NCBI RefSeq assembly: GCF_030867095.1
Contig: NC_081829.1
Location: 67,229,181 to 67,293,180 of the forward strand
Length of the DNA stretch: 64,000 nucleotides
Source of the DNA: Alligator mississippiensis
Lineage: Eukaryota; Chordata; Crocodylia; Alligatoridae
Direction of reading: 5' to 3'
The position numbers and the translations under genes were made by a program. Numbering within the stretch: the first letter of the stretch is position 1; the number at the start of each line of letters is the position of its first letter. Shown piece after piece: positions 23,766 to 34,826 of the stretch. The notes below the pieces were generated by a model, which saw nothing but the letters and a program-made list of their open reading frames with translations, ran no database searches and was not told the DNA's origin.

Positions 23766-23864
23766 GTGGTGTGTCATTTTAAGTATGGAAAAATGTGGAT
23801 TTGGGGTTACTTTTTTAACCAAAAATTAGGGATTTTTTTTTTAAATTAGAGAAGACCAGGATCC
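23603..23864. repeat. Inverted repeat with (AT)n core
   Basis: The left arm (23603 to about 23711) begins GGATCCTGG and ends ACACACCACTAATTATATAT. The right arm (about 23757-23864) is its reverse complement at roughly 85-90 percent identity, including GTAACCCCAAATCCACATTT. Between them is an uninterrupted AT dinucleotide run of about 45 bp. The block is non-coding. It resembles AT-rich palindromes able to extrude cruciforms, and may be a fold-back transposon sitting in older repeat sequence (23520-24010). Confidence 0.85.
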
Positions 23865-25271
23865 GGGAGGAGATCAGGGAGGAGACAGGGCAGGGGACAC
23901 AGAATAATAAAATCAAAGTGGCAGATCAAGCAGAGAAAAGGGGTCAGAGTGGCATGCAGGGAGGGTACAGAGCTAACTTGTAGAATGTCTGAAGAGGTTG
24001 GCTCCCACTGCATTAGACATTGTCATCACTAAATAGTACATGCTAGTACAATGTTGCTTTTGGATCCCAGCCTGCAGCTGTATTTTTCCGATCATTCTTC
24101 TGTGGGGCACCCAAGGTTAAAATAATTCACCAAGCTGCATTAGCTAACTTTCCTCTTTGGTATTCTGCTCAGGATGTCAGAGGGGGAATATGCCACAAGG
24201 GGAATATTTCCTGACAGCTCTCATTTTCCATTCTCCGTGCTGTACGTCAGCCCTCTTATATTGCTCCCCCTTCATTGCTAGGGCACATGCTGGTACTGGT
24301 CTGTGAAAGCTGAGATGAGCCAACTCTCATAAAACGTGTTTATTCCTGTAGTGTAAGAGATCTGCTATGATACCAACCCTGATTTCTAGAATGTATTATT
24401 GACGAATGGAGTAGGTTCAATTCTGCTTTTGTTAGTATTTGTCAGTGTTGTATTCCTGTTAAAGTGGATCTGGGATTACTGTGCTTCTAAATTCCATTAG
24501 CTCTTTTAAACTTTTAACCCTAAGCTTTCTCTGTTACTCTTCCTTTCTTTTTAAGAACATTTTATCCCAAGCAGAAACTAAAACCATCTGAGAGAGAAGA
24601 GCTACTGAAGGGCCTTGGAATGACACTGGGCTGTACTACTCATGCTATATGTTTTATTATAATTATGGCATACTTGACAGTTGACTCACAAAAAGAAACT
24701 ACGCATCACATATTTTCATGCATGGGTTTCAGGAAGAGGAAAAGGAATCTAGGTATATTTTTAAACTAGTTCTATAAGAGAGTTTCTTCCCACAAGTTCT
24801 AATATGATTTACTGGTAATCAACAGTATTGTCTCATGTCTTTATTCTGACTATAGTTCATGGAGAAGCAAGAAGGTTTTACTTGGTGAGACTGAAGTCAT
24901 TAACCAATTTCTGAATATGGGCCTGAAAAGAAAGTTGCCTTATGAGAAGTTTTGCTAGAGTTAAAATTCACTGAAGGAAAGGCACTTTTCCTTCCTTTGC
25001 TTCCACAATTACAAATTGTTCATAAGGAATGAGCATGGACGCAAGTGTTGATGTCATTTTTGACCAAATTTTGAAACAAAAAACTGAAATGTGTCATTTT
25101 AAAATGCGTCAGAATGAAACATTTTGATTTATATAAAAATATTTGGATTTATTATAGCTGAACAGAGCAAAGTCATCACAAGTTTGGTAATTGTTTTGTA
25201 AGAAATAAAAGTTTCACAAAACACTTCCACCTGGCTTCAAGTTAAGAATCCTTGGGTCCACTAGACTAGAT
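23865..25271. other. Intergenic DNA, nothing recognised
   Basis: AT-rich sequence without credible open frames or repeat ends. Confidence 0.5.
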
Positions 25272-26502
25272 CCATAGATGTTAGGGTCGGAAGGGACCTC
25301 AATAGATCATCGAGTCCGACCCCCTGCATAAGCAGGAAAGAGTGCTGGGTCTAGATGCCCCCAGCTAGATACTCATCTAACCTCCTCTTGAAGACCCCCA
25401 GGGTAGGGGAGAGCACCACCTCCCTTGGGAGTCCGTTCCAGACCTTGGCCACTCGAACTGTGAAGAAGTTCTTCCTAATGTCCAATCTAAATCTGCTCTC
25501 TGCTAGCTTATGGCCATTGTTTCTTGTAACCCCTGGGGGCGCCTTGGTGAATAAGTACTCACCAATTCCCTTCTGTGTCCCCGTGATGAACTTATAGGCA
25601 GCCACAAGGTCGCCTCTCAACCTCCTCTTGCGGAGGCTGAAAAGGTCCAGTTTCTCTAGTCTCTCCTCATAGGGCTTGGTCTGCAGGCCCTTAACCATAC
25701 GAGTGGCCCTTCTCTGGACCCTCTCCAGGTTATCCGCATCCTTCTTGAAGTGTGGCGCCCAGAATTGCACACAGTACTCCAACTGCGGTCTGACCAGCGC
25801 CCGATAGAGGGGAAGTATCACCTCCCTGGGCCTATTCGTCATGCATCTGCTGATGCACGATAAAGTGCCATTGGCTTTTCTGATGGCTTCGTCACACTGC
25901 CGACTCATGTTCATCTTGGAGTCCACTAGGACTCCAAGATCCCTTTCCACCTCTGTGCCACCCAGCAGGTCATTTCCTAGGCTGTAGCTGTGCTGGACAT
26001 TTTTCCTCCCTAGGTGCAGCACTTTGCATTTCTCCTTGTTGAACTGCATTCTGTTGTTTTCTGCCCACTTGTCCAACCTGTCCAGGTCTGCTTGCAGCTG
26101 TTCCCTGCCCTCCGGCTTGTCCACTTCTCCCCATAGCTTTGTGTCATCTGCAAACTTGGACAGAGTACATTTCACTCTCTCGTCCAAGTCACTGATGAAG
26201 ACATTAAAGAGTATCGGTCCAAGGACCGAGCCCTGCAGGACCCCACTGCCCACACCCTTCCAGGTCGAAACCAACCCATCTACCATGACTCTCTGGGTGC
26301 GACCCTCCAGCCAATTCGCCACCCACCAGACTGTGTAGTCATCCAAGTCACAGCCTCTTAACTTGTTCACCAGTATGGGGTGGGATACCATATCGAAGGC
26401 CTTCCTGAAGTCTAAGTATACGACATCCACTCCTCCTCCTGTGTCCAGACCTAGATCATCAAGTGGCAAGTCTTCTGCCCCTTGCACTAGTATGAACAAA
26501 TG
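25272..26502 (-). mobile_element. CR1 LINE, 5'-truncated, RT frame still open
   Basis: A single open frame on the minus strand (26523 to 25351) encodes about 370 residues of the C-terminal half of a CR1 ORF2 reverse transcriptase. It has the catalytic motifs YLDFRKAFD (Asp at residue 38 of the frame) and FADD (residues 124-127), the WLEGRTQRV block, and the CR1 C-terminal domain with RPQLEYCVQFW and [18 protein letters not shown]. The frame opens from a TTG inside the neighbouring LTR and has no true start codon. The endonuclease and the front of the RT are missing. The 3' end (25272-25330) carries the CR1 signature complementary to AGGGTCGGAAGGGACCTC. The intact frame makes this the least decayed CR1 in the window, but it cannot be autonomous. 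Confidence 0.9.
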
Positions 26503-27932
26503 ATAGTGTAGCAAAACCCCCAATTTTTCTTTTTTTTAAGTATTTTAAAATGCATTCCCTCCCCTTCCCCAACCATTTCTGACTTTTTCTCTCCCTCTCT
26601 ATTCCCTAGAAAAGTATAAGTAAGCTAAGATATAGGATAAGCTTTAGCATTTTATTTTAGGTAGTAAGTTTTATTTTTCTCTCCCCTCTTTGAAAATAAG
26701 TGCCCTGCTATTTTTATATAGATATCCACTGTTTTATAAGTGATAATTATTAAGTTTTGTATTGATTTTTTTTTACTGCTTTTATATTGTGTAATTACTG
26801 TTTAAGTCCTCTATATGTAAGTTAGCATAAGTCATGTCAAGCCTCCATCTTATCCCCTTGCCTGGTTGTGTAACCCATGACTCAAACCTACCCCTCCTAT
26901 GTAACTTGGTTCCTGAATGAATGGGGATGAATGAGGGTGCTTGAGAGACAATGGCAGTAGGTCTAAAAATAGCTCCCTCTGTATGACTGAACCATCAACA
27001 CCAATACCCAGACCAAGGACCCAGCCCTTGGAACCACCCTCAGCATTCAAAAAAACAAAAGATGAGGCAACCCACCATTGTGCCAAGCTGCACATGCTCT
27101 GTAAGAACACCTGGAGCCGTCTGGAACAAGATTGACATTGCCTGGACAGGCCCTCCCCATAGGAGATCAGAGGTAGTTTGCCCCATAAAAGGGGTAGTGA
27201 AGACTAACTCCTTGTGACACCCTCTCCATCTGAAACAGCACTATGCCACACCACCTATCCACCCAGACCCCCTACCTACTGGATAAGGACCCCTTTTCAG
27301 CCTGAATAGGTAGCTATCACCCCCATCTCCTCTTCAACCAAGGACTTGGACTCTGCTTCTCTTCCCCACCGAGACTCCAACGCTTCCACTGAGTCTCTGT
27401 CTCCTGTTGCCATTGTGTGTGTGTGTGTCTGTGTGTGTGTGTGTGTGTACCAATAACTTTATGGGGTTGTGTAGTGTGTTGTCTGTTTAATAAACATGTT
27501 ATTTTGAAACCCCAAGTTGGTTTTTTGTCTATTTCCTGACTATCTCCTCCTTGTCACCACTTATCTACCCCTACAATCTCTTAGCTGTCAGCCTGTTTCC
27601 AGCCCCAAACTCCCAGGTTTCTGCCTCTCTCTCTCTTTCCTGGCTGTCTCCTCCTTGCCACCACTTATCTGCCTCCCCCCACAATATCTCAGCTGTCTGC
27701 CTCAGTTTGCAGCCCCAATGTACCTTAAGTAACCCCAAACCTCGGTTCCTCAGCCAGCTTCTCTCTAGCCCACTGGTTCTAATCTCAGTTCTAGCAACTT
27801 TCACTCCCTACACTTTAACTCTCTCTCTCTCACCTTAACATTCCCCCAAGTATCCCAGGTACCCCAAACACACACGTACACACTGTACCATCCAAGTTAG
27901 GAACTTACCTGTGTGTATGTGTAGGTGGGTTG

Positions 27933-27971
27933 TGTGGCGGGCCAGAAGGGGGTGCTCCTGCGTTAAGCCAC
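27933..27971 (-). repeat. Truncated 3' LTR remnant of the Gmr1-like element
   Basis: About 39 bp match the 3' terminus of the full LTR at 29481 with three differences (TGTGGCGGGCCAG... on the plus strand). The deletion joins the gag-pro coding region directly to this remnant, yet keeps the terminal bases next to the target duplication. Confidence 0.85.
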
Positions 27972-29345
27972 TGTGTCCAGTTCCCCAACAAGGGTTCTCC
28001 CGTTTATCTTAGTCTGGTGGAAGGCCATCACCTCCTCTGGGTTTGTAATCCTGTAGCAACAGGCACACCCCTCAGAGTGACTTGGGTCTCCCTCCTCACT
28101 GCTTACAGCTGTTGCATGTCTGACGGGCTTGGGTTTGTTGCTTAGCTTTGGGCAGTTGGGGTTGATGTGGCCTGGCTCCTTGCAATTATAGCACCCCCTC
28201 TTTTCCAAATTGGGTGGTTTGTCCGAATCTGGGGCCGCCTTGTGCTCAGCCGAAGGTAGCCCTCTTTCCCCTCTTTGACCTGGCCCTCCCTTCCCCCCTC
28301 TTTGGAATCCTTTCTGTTCCTTCCCAAAGTAGGGAGGCTTCTTGTCTCGCCCCTCATGATTTAGCAACAGCTGATCTGCAATTTCAGTGGCCTCTTGGAT
28401 GGTTTTGGGGGCCCTGTCTTTGACTAGGGTTTTAATCTCCCTCGGACAGCAGTGATAAAATTGGTCCAGCGCCATGAGGTGTAGCATCTTCTCTGTACTG
28501 TCAGCCTTGGCTCTGTCTGCCCATTTAAGGAGTGCATCCCACACCAGGGCCACAAAATTGACCATTGTCTTCCCGGGTTGTGGGAGGGTATTCTGGAATT
28601 TTTTCCGGAAATAATCCGGTCCCAACCTGAACCTTGAAGACACAGCATTTTTAAAGGTATCATAGTTATTTGCTGAATCTGAGAGCAGGCTGTTCAGGAC
28701 CACAGACATGTCGCCCTCAACCAGAGCAGCCATGTGTTTCATGAACTCTTTCTTTGGCAACTTCCATCGGTGCACTTAGTTTTCGAAGATGCTTAGGAAC
28801 ACTTCTGGATCATCCCTATCTTTGTAGCGAGAGAAGATTGGGGTGTTCAGTCTGGGGGATGCATCTAGCACTGGCTGGGCACCCACTGTGTTAGCATTTG
28901 CCTACATTTGGAGTACTGTGAACTCATGTTCCCACTTGAGCCTTGCCTCTTCAGCCTCCACCTTGCGCTGGCGCTGGGCTTCTCTAGCCTCATGATCACA
29001 CTATTCCTTCTCATGTTGTCGCTGGGCCTCCAGCTCCTCATGCTGGTGCTGTTGTTGGGCCTCCAGCTCCATCCTTTTCAAGTCTAGATTATGCTTGAGC
29101 TTGTGCTCTTGCTCCTCAGCTTCTAGCTTCAGCTGGAATTTCCGGAACTCTCACTCAGAGGGTGGCCCATCAGAACCCTCAGCAGTTGCTGATTGGAAGC
29201 GTGGAGGAGATGTTGAGGCCTGATCATTATCACACAGGATCTTAATCAGGTCTTCGTTCTTTTGCTCCTTCCTCACTGGAAGGCCTCTCTCTTTCACCAG
29301 CTCTCTCAAGTCGGCCACCATCATGTCGTCATACTTGTCAGCCAT
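27963..29345 (-). pseudogene. Retrotransposon gag (SCAN-like capsid, zinc knuckle), broken
   Basis: One minus-strand reading frame of 461 codons is interrupted by in-frame stops at 29151-29153, 29001-29003, 28902-28904 and 28776-28778, with no frameshift between them. Order: an N-terminal SAP-like helix pair (residues ~8-35, VADLRELVKERGLP), a Gln/Glu-rich coiled coil (~66-145), and the capsid. The capsid C-terminal part (plus coordinates 28613-28362) resembles SCAN, with TEKMLHLMALDQF and PREIKTLVK blocks. A basic Gly/Arg stretch follows, then a CCHC zinc knuckle (28193-28152: CYNCKEPGHINPNC) and the start of a protease-like segment. Gag would package element RNA into particles. This copy cannot do so as a whole; the 28775-27963 part stays open. 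Confidence 0.85.
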
Positions 29346-29480
29346 CCTAGCTATCTACACTGTCCAGTTGACCTGATGCCAAATTAGAAATTGTTTGCTC
29401 AAGGGTTTTCAGTAACTATTCCCTTCTTCAGATTATGCCTTCAATACAGTAGGTTGTCGGATCCCACCACTACCACCACA

Positions 29481-30493
29481 TGTGGCGGGCCAGTAGGGGG
29501 TGCTCCTGTGTTGAGCCACCCACCTCACTGTGCCTGACCACCTTCCAGGCTCCGAGTGCCTCCCTGGGGGTGCCTCACATGTGGCCGACCCCCTTCCTGG
29601 AGCACACCCACTAGCCTGGGGGTTCCACTGCCACCACCCAGGGCTCTGAACTGATTCTGGCTCTGCGCAACCTGGGAAACACAGGCCTAGTAGCCCTCAA
29701 GGGTACTTGATTCACTTCAAGAAGTTGGGATCCTCCCTCAGTCAGAAGCACAAGTAGTCGTCTCCCTTAGTCAGCTGAACCAAGGGGACCCCAAGGCATA
29801 ATCTAGACCCATTCCCAGTAAGTCTCCCACACTAGGTACAAAGGAGAACCTTAGTGGTTACAGAGGGTTGGGTTAGAATAGGGTACAGGGTAGAGCTATA
29901 TCAGAGAAATCCCATAGAGCAAACTCCCCTGGCTGGGTAGCCTTTGATTACGCATCTGAGTTACTGCAAGCTATATATCTAGTTAGATCTCAGGTAGCTT
30001 ACTCACAAGTATCATCCAGAGGCAGGTGAAGATTCCGTCTGGAGGCAGGCAGTTCCTTGATCATGAGTTTTGAGAGAGAGAGAGAGAGAGAGAGAGAGTG
30101 TTTCAGATGGTACAGCTCTTCTCTATCTCTGAGTCTCCCTCATGGCTGCTGCCCCCTCCTCCTGGGTAGTCCTTTTCTTATATAGCCCTTGTGACCTCAT
30201 TTACCTGGTCCAATGGAGGCCAGCACCTGTTGACTGTCAGCCAACCAATTTGAAATATATTTGCCAGGCAGACTGGTAGTCTCTAGCCCACCAGGGAGGA
30301 AGCCCCTCACCCAGGTATATGATACCAGTCATGTAGGCAGAGGGAGCAGGTTTCCCCACTCCCTCAGGAATGTATCCAGCTCAGGTTACCTAAAGAGATA
30401 GGGTAAAGGTGTGTCTTCTCTGCTGGGCCCATCCTAACCAAATGGTCACAGAGCAGAGTTTTTGGGGAGAAACAAAGGTGGCCTTCTGCCACA
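29481..30493 (-). repeat. Full LTR (1013 bp) of the Gmr1-like element
   Basis: On the minus strand it begins TGTGGCAGAAGG and ends GGCCCGCCACA, with 6-bp inverted termini. A TATA box TATATAAG lies at plus 30177-30184, about 310 nt into the LTR. A GA dinucleotide microsatellite (30068-30098) lies downstream of it, within the expected transcribed region. No canonical AATAAA was found between the TATA box and the LTR end. Confidence 0.8.
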
Positions 30494-31371
30494 GGTTGTA
30501 TGTGTGTGAACTGGTCAGTGTGTGTGTGCGTATGTGTATATATATCATTATATGCATGATATACGAATTAGTGATCTGTGCATGTGTACTGAGTTTGCGG
30601 GTATGGACAATTGATTTTTGTTTAATTTTTGAGGTGTATAATGTATGTGCTTGAATTGGTGATAGGTATGCATGTGCCTAGGCCGGACTGGATGTGTATG
30701 TGCCTGAGTTGGTAGTGTGTGTGTGTGTGTGTGGGTATATGCACCTAATTGATTTGTGTGTTTGTATATGTGCAACTGTGTCACACCCTCCTGTCTAACA
30801 GTGCAATATTGAAATCCTGAGAGTTGGCCTGACCCCACAGGGCAACAATAGCAGTGGAAGGCTAATTCTTGCTATAAATTTACAACTTGATGGAAATAGA
30901 GACACACACTTGGTCATTTGGTTTCATGTCTTCTTGGTAGTCTCAAAAGGAGTGTAGAGACTGAAGAATTATGGGTTCCATTCCAGGTGCTGTAAGAGAA
31001 AAAGTTCATGTGAGAACAGACCGTTCTCTCCCTGACTCCTCATTGTCCATATTCACCACGCCAGCTCTTGTCTGTCTCCTCCCTGCTACTATTCTCACAA
31101 GTTTTCCCTATCCTCTACCTACACCTAACTCCTACCCTTGTCTCTTCCCAGTTCTCATTTGGCTTCTGCCCTTGACCCCAGTTCACTTAGTGCCTACTCC
31201 TGTCCACCTGCTTCACTCCTCTCCTCCGCAGGAGTCCTTCCTTCTTTTTGCTCTTGCTTTCACCTTATTATTGCTCTTCCCTGCTTTCCCTTACTTCCTC
31301 CCTTCCCTATTTTCCTGCACTTGTCCCACCTTCTACCTCATTTGGGCACAGCATGGTCAATCAACCTGTCA

Positions 31372-31445
31372 TGACAGAGCAGGGGGCTGGACTACATGTT
31401 CTTCTGAGGTCCCTTCCAACCCTAATTTTCTATGATTCTATGACA
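31372..31445 (+). mobile_element. CR1 3'-end fragment
   Basis: The CR1 3' signature GGTCCCTTCCAACCCTAAT is followed by TCTATGATTCTATGA terminal repeats. Only the last ~75 bp are present. Confidence 0.8.
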
Positions 31446-31918
31446 CAAATAAGCTGCCTGTGTAATACATGTGGTTAAAATGATTCTCATTGTGGATAAA
31501 ATCTTGAGAGTATTTAGCTTTAAGTTTCCCCTGAATGTGTATAAACTGAATTGTTTCAGAAGATAACTGGTCCAAATTTTTACTGGAATAACAAAAGACA
31601 TACCATTACTCCAGAACAGCTCCACTACCAAATTTCATGTCTGTGATCCAGATCACAAATTATTTGAGCTTCTCACTGCTATGGCTATGAGGATCACTTT
31701 AACAGAAACAAAACCCTAACCTTTCCTAAACTCATGGTTGAACCTGACTGACCCATATTAACCAAAATTTTCAGCTAGAAATTTGTCTCAAGGCAGACTT
31801 TCTCCATGGAAAATTTCAGCATCAATGGTTAAACTGACAACAGACTCTTATTGTAGGAAGTATTGGGAAGCCTTAATTGTCAACTGCCCAGGAGCAGACA
31901 GAAGTGCATCACTCCACT

Positions 31919-31956
31919 GTAACTCAGAAGGCTTTGCAGGAAGTATTCTGAGTTAC
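31919..31956. repeat. Perfect 11-bp-stem hairpin
   Basis: GTAACTCAGAA (31919-31929) pairs perfectly with TTCTGAGTTAC (31946-31956) across a 16-nt loop. No U tract follows. It may be a remnant of an inverted-repeat element. Confidence 0.8.
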
Positions 31957-32561
31957 AATGATTCCCTGAACCAAACAGAAGTTCAATGTTGGTTCCAGGG
32001 GGGAGGGGGATCACGCTGGCTTGATCCCCCTGCAGCTGGTTGCCCCTAGGAACAGCCTTTACTCCTTCCCAGCCTGTGCTGTTGTCAGAATGAGAGGGGG
32101 GAAAGAGAGCAGAGGGAGCTCATTCTAGGGGCTCCCCAGCCAGCAGTGGAGGGTGGGAGGGGTGAATTGGAGCAGGGCCAATACGCGCACCACCAGTTTT
32201 ACAGCCACATAAACAAAACAAAAAAAGCCCATGAAATGCCATGGGAAAAGCTAAAAGAAAATAAATTACCAGTGACACACACCAAGATTCTGGGCAACAA
32301 AAGCAGTGCTTTATTATTCTCATCGTCTGCCAAAAAATAAAAAGCATGTAAAAACAGCACTAGCAGCAGTAACTTGATATGATTTTTGTGGCCGTCTTCA
32401 TCTAGGCAGCTTCCATGTACACCATTGCTAAACTCCCTGACCCTACAAAGACACAGCCCATAGCAAAAAGTCTAAATGTACATAATACTTAGCCACCAGA
32501 TGTTGCTTAACAGTTAAAAGCCATTTGGAAACTTATTGTCTCATCTGCTACATTCTTTTCT

Positions 32562-33231
32562 TGTGTAAATTGAATCATTGATTTTTTTAAAACACCACTT
32601 CAAGTAAGGGCAAAGTAAACCCCCATGTTGTGTACACCCATGTCAAAGCCTGATCCTTACCTGCCTCTCCAGTGGTGAGGAGGGGAGAACGAGCTGCTGG
32701 CAAGCAGAGCGTTCCCTGAGCTGCAGGGGTAGGGTGGGGCTGGTGCTTCCTTCTGTGGCAGTGTTGCCCCCTGCCATGCAGTCCCAGGGAGCACCGCAGC
32801 CACAGAGGGAAGCACCAGGCCCCCAGGTAGCTCAGGCAGGCAGGCAGGCTCCAGGGGAGTGGGGGAGGAAAAGATCAGGCTTACCACTTTTTTTTTTTTC
32901 CCTTTTGTGGATCCTACCTTCCCAGGCTGCTGATGGGCTGCCTGCATGGTCTGCCTGCACAGCCCCTGAGCCTCAAGGAGTTTGGTGCTTCCCTCCATGG
33001 CTGTGGAGTAGGAAACAAATTCTTTGGAGATGTTTTACTTTGCAAAATCCCAAAGTCATTTACTGCATCCCAAAGTCATTTAAGGCACATTACACTGCCA
33101 AATGTGCTACAGCAGCTAGAATGAATGTGCAATATGCTGCTAAATGTGCAAACAGTGATGCTATTAAAGCGGTACAAAAGGAATTTAACACACTTCAAAC
33201 CTGCTTTAAAGTGTCGTCTACAAACATCCTA
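32562..33231. mobile_element. TIR element family C, copy 2
   Basis: It is collinear with 20271-21021 from the subterminal stem region through the GC-rich interior to the right end GTGTCGTCTACAAACATCCTA. The extreme left terminus is missing or decayed, and the left stem (about 32563-32610) is no longer a good palindrome. Non-coding. Confidence 0.7.
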
Positions 33232-34271
33232 ATTTACTATTTCTAGCTTTTTCCCATAACACTTTTTTGTTCCTCAGCTCCATTACAATGGCTCCTCCTT
33301 TCTCTACTGGCCCAATTTTCTGCTGTTGTTTAGCCTCCTCCGATTTCCATCTCATTCTCTCCTACCTGTATCTCAACACCCCTAATTCTCTTACCCAACT
33401 GCCTATTCATCTCTCTCATCAGGCTCCTCCTCGTTTACGAACTGATCTACCTCTCCACCAACTGTTTCTCTATCCAGTCTGATTATCCTCTCCCAACCCC
33501 CAGTAATTCAGCCTAACATTCATCAGAACTGATTCCACTAACCTAACTCCTTCTCATAGCAATATATATTTATACTCCCTATATCGCTAGCAAACTGATT
33601 ATCTTCCTCACCTTCCACAAAAAAATGGATTTTTTTTCTAACTATTTGAGTTGGTCTAATAAAAGTTTACCTAAAGAACCTTGTTCACCTTCCATACATA
33701 CTGCAACATTTTTTTCTTTTCCTCAACAAGACTGATTGAAACTGGATTTCTTCCATAGGACATTCCATTAATTAAAGGGAAAGAAGTCATCAGGTATTGA
33801 ATAAAAGCTAAAATTTTTACAAAATGAAATTCCTGGGTAAAAAAAAAAGAATGTACAGGCAGTAAAAATGTTTCAACTTAGATTTACCACCCTTGTCTGA
33901 TTTTTTTACACTTTTATTTTATAATACTTATTTAAATTCTATTTTTTAATCTACTGCATATTGGCATTTTGAATTATACATTTATGATTTAATCACTATT
34001 TGAAAAGTAAGATATAATAAAATATATGATAAAGCAATGTTATTATATAATTAATTGATATTTTAAGTGATAATTGGTATTGTAATAGATGCAGCAATTA
34101 GTACTAGGTTTGCTCTCTCCAGCATTTGGCATTCTAATTCAATGCCAATTTGGATTCTAAATGGCAACTTATTTTTTAATTTGTTCTGTAAATGTTAATT
34201 GGCATGATATAAAATAAAACAACATAGTATTATATGTAAAGTAATAGTTGAGTAATTGTAAAGCGACATAT
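33232..34271. other. Pyrimidine-rich then AT-rich DNA; no gene
   Basis: 33260-33560 is rich in C and T. On the minus strand, 33640-33668 reads TTTTATTAGACCAACTCAAA, related to TTTATTGGACCAA motifs at ~3519 and ~38088, so it is probably a piece of a shared dispersed repeat. 33890-34260 is very AT-rich with nothing recognised. Confidence 0.45.
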
Positions 34272-34826
34272 TGGGTATGTCTACTCATGCATTTAAGTGC
34301 ACCTAAATTTAATGCACATTGTCTTAATGCACATTAAGCAGGTTTAGGCAGGCATCTACACCTGCAGGTATTAAAGCTCATTACCACTCTGTGTGTGGAT
34401 TGATTTAGGACTGAAATTAATCCCAAACCAGCCCACACATACAGTGTTAATGTGCTTTAACACATCTACACATATATTAATGCACTTTAACTATTCACAC
34501 CTAAATTTGATACTTGCATTTCCAGGTATCAAATTTAGGCATGAATAGCCTAAATTCACCATTTTTAATGTGCTTTAACAGCACCTACATGTAGGTGTGC
34601 ACCTTAATGCATGGGCTAATGCACATTGAACCATCTACATGTGCACATTTACTGTTCAGTAACCAAAGTTACTAAACAGTAAATATGGTGACTTATGCCA
34701 ACATAAATTTGATACCTAGTAGTCCCAGGTCAGTGTTAATGTGCTTTAATGCCTGCAGATGTAGTTTGTTCCTGCTTACTGCACAGTCAATATAAGCCGG
34801 CATAAAAGTCTGTATAAACACACCCA
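34272..34826. mobile_element. MITE-like TIR element (555 bp)
   Basis: The left terminus TGGGTATGTCTACTCATGC and the right terminus (reverse complement TGGGTGTGTTTATACAGAC) are imperfect inverted repeats. The interior is a patchwork of TTAATGTGCTTTAA and TAATGCACATT palindromic motifs, with ATCAAATTTAGG blocks in both orientations. No coding capacity. The target duplication is unclear. Confidence 0.6.

Larger units (their letters stand above)
27933..30493 (-). mobile_element. Gmr1-like (SCAN-capsid) LTR retrotransposon, deleted copy
   Basis: It is inserted in LTR B with a 5-bp target duplication GGTTG (27928-27932 and 30494-30498). Read on the minus strand: a full 5' LTR (30493-29481), a candidate primer-binding region starting TGGTGG just inside, a gag frame (29345-27963), then an abrupt join to only the last ~39 bp of the 3' LTR (27971-27933). 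The protease start is reached, but reverse transcriptase, RNase H, integrase and most of the 3' LTR are absent. The capsid contains a region resembling the SCAN domain, as known for the Gmr1 branch of Ty3/gypsy elements. The tRNA primer was not identified. Confidence 0.85.
26507..30847 (+). mobile_element. LTR family B, copy 2, split by a later insertion
   Basis: The first part (26507-27932) and second part (30499-30847) together give ~1775 bp collinear with copy 1 (11335-13148). Ends are TGTAGCAAAACCCCC and CCACAGGGCAACA. ATAG at 26503-26506 and 30848-30851 is an exact 4-bp target duplication around the whole composite. A TATA-like CATAAAAG is at 27184-27191 and AATAAA at 27489-27494. A segment with CCACCACTTATCT...CAGCTGTC is tandemly duplicated at about 27555-27720, unlike copy 1. 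It is a non-coding solo LTR, interrupted by the element at 27933-30493. Confidence 0.85.
30852..32561. other. Intergenic DNA with small repeats; no gene
   Basis: A pyrimidine-rich stretch (about 31020-31340) keeps frames open without coding signature. A CR1 end lies at 31372-31445 and a short perfect hairpin at 31919-31956. Nothing else was recognised. Confidence 0.45.

Noticed and set aside
27963..28775. Intact SCAN-family host gene
   Set aside because: The frame continues upstream through in-frame stops, starts with GTG, and is bounded by an LTR and a target duplication, so it is a retrotransposon gag remnant.
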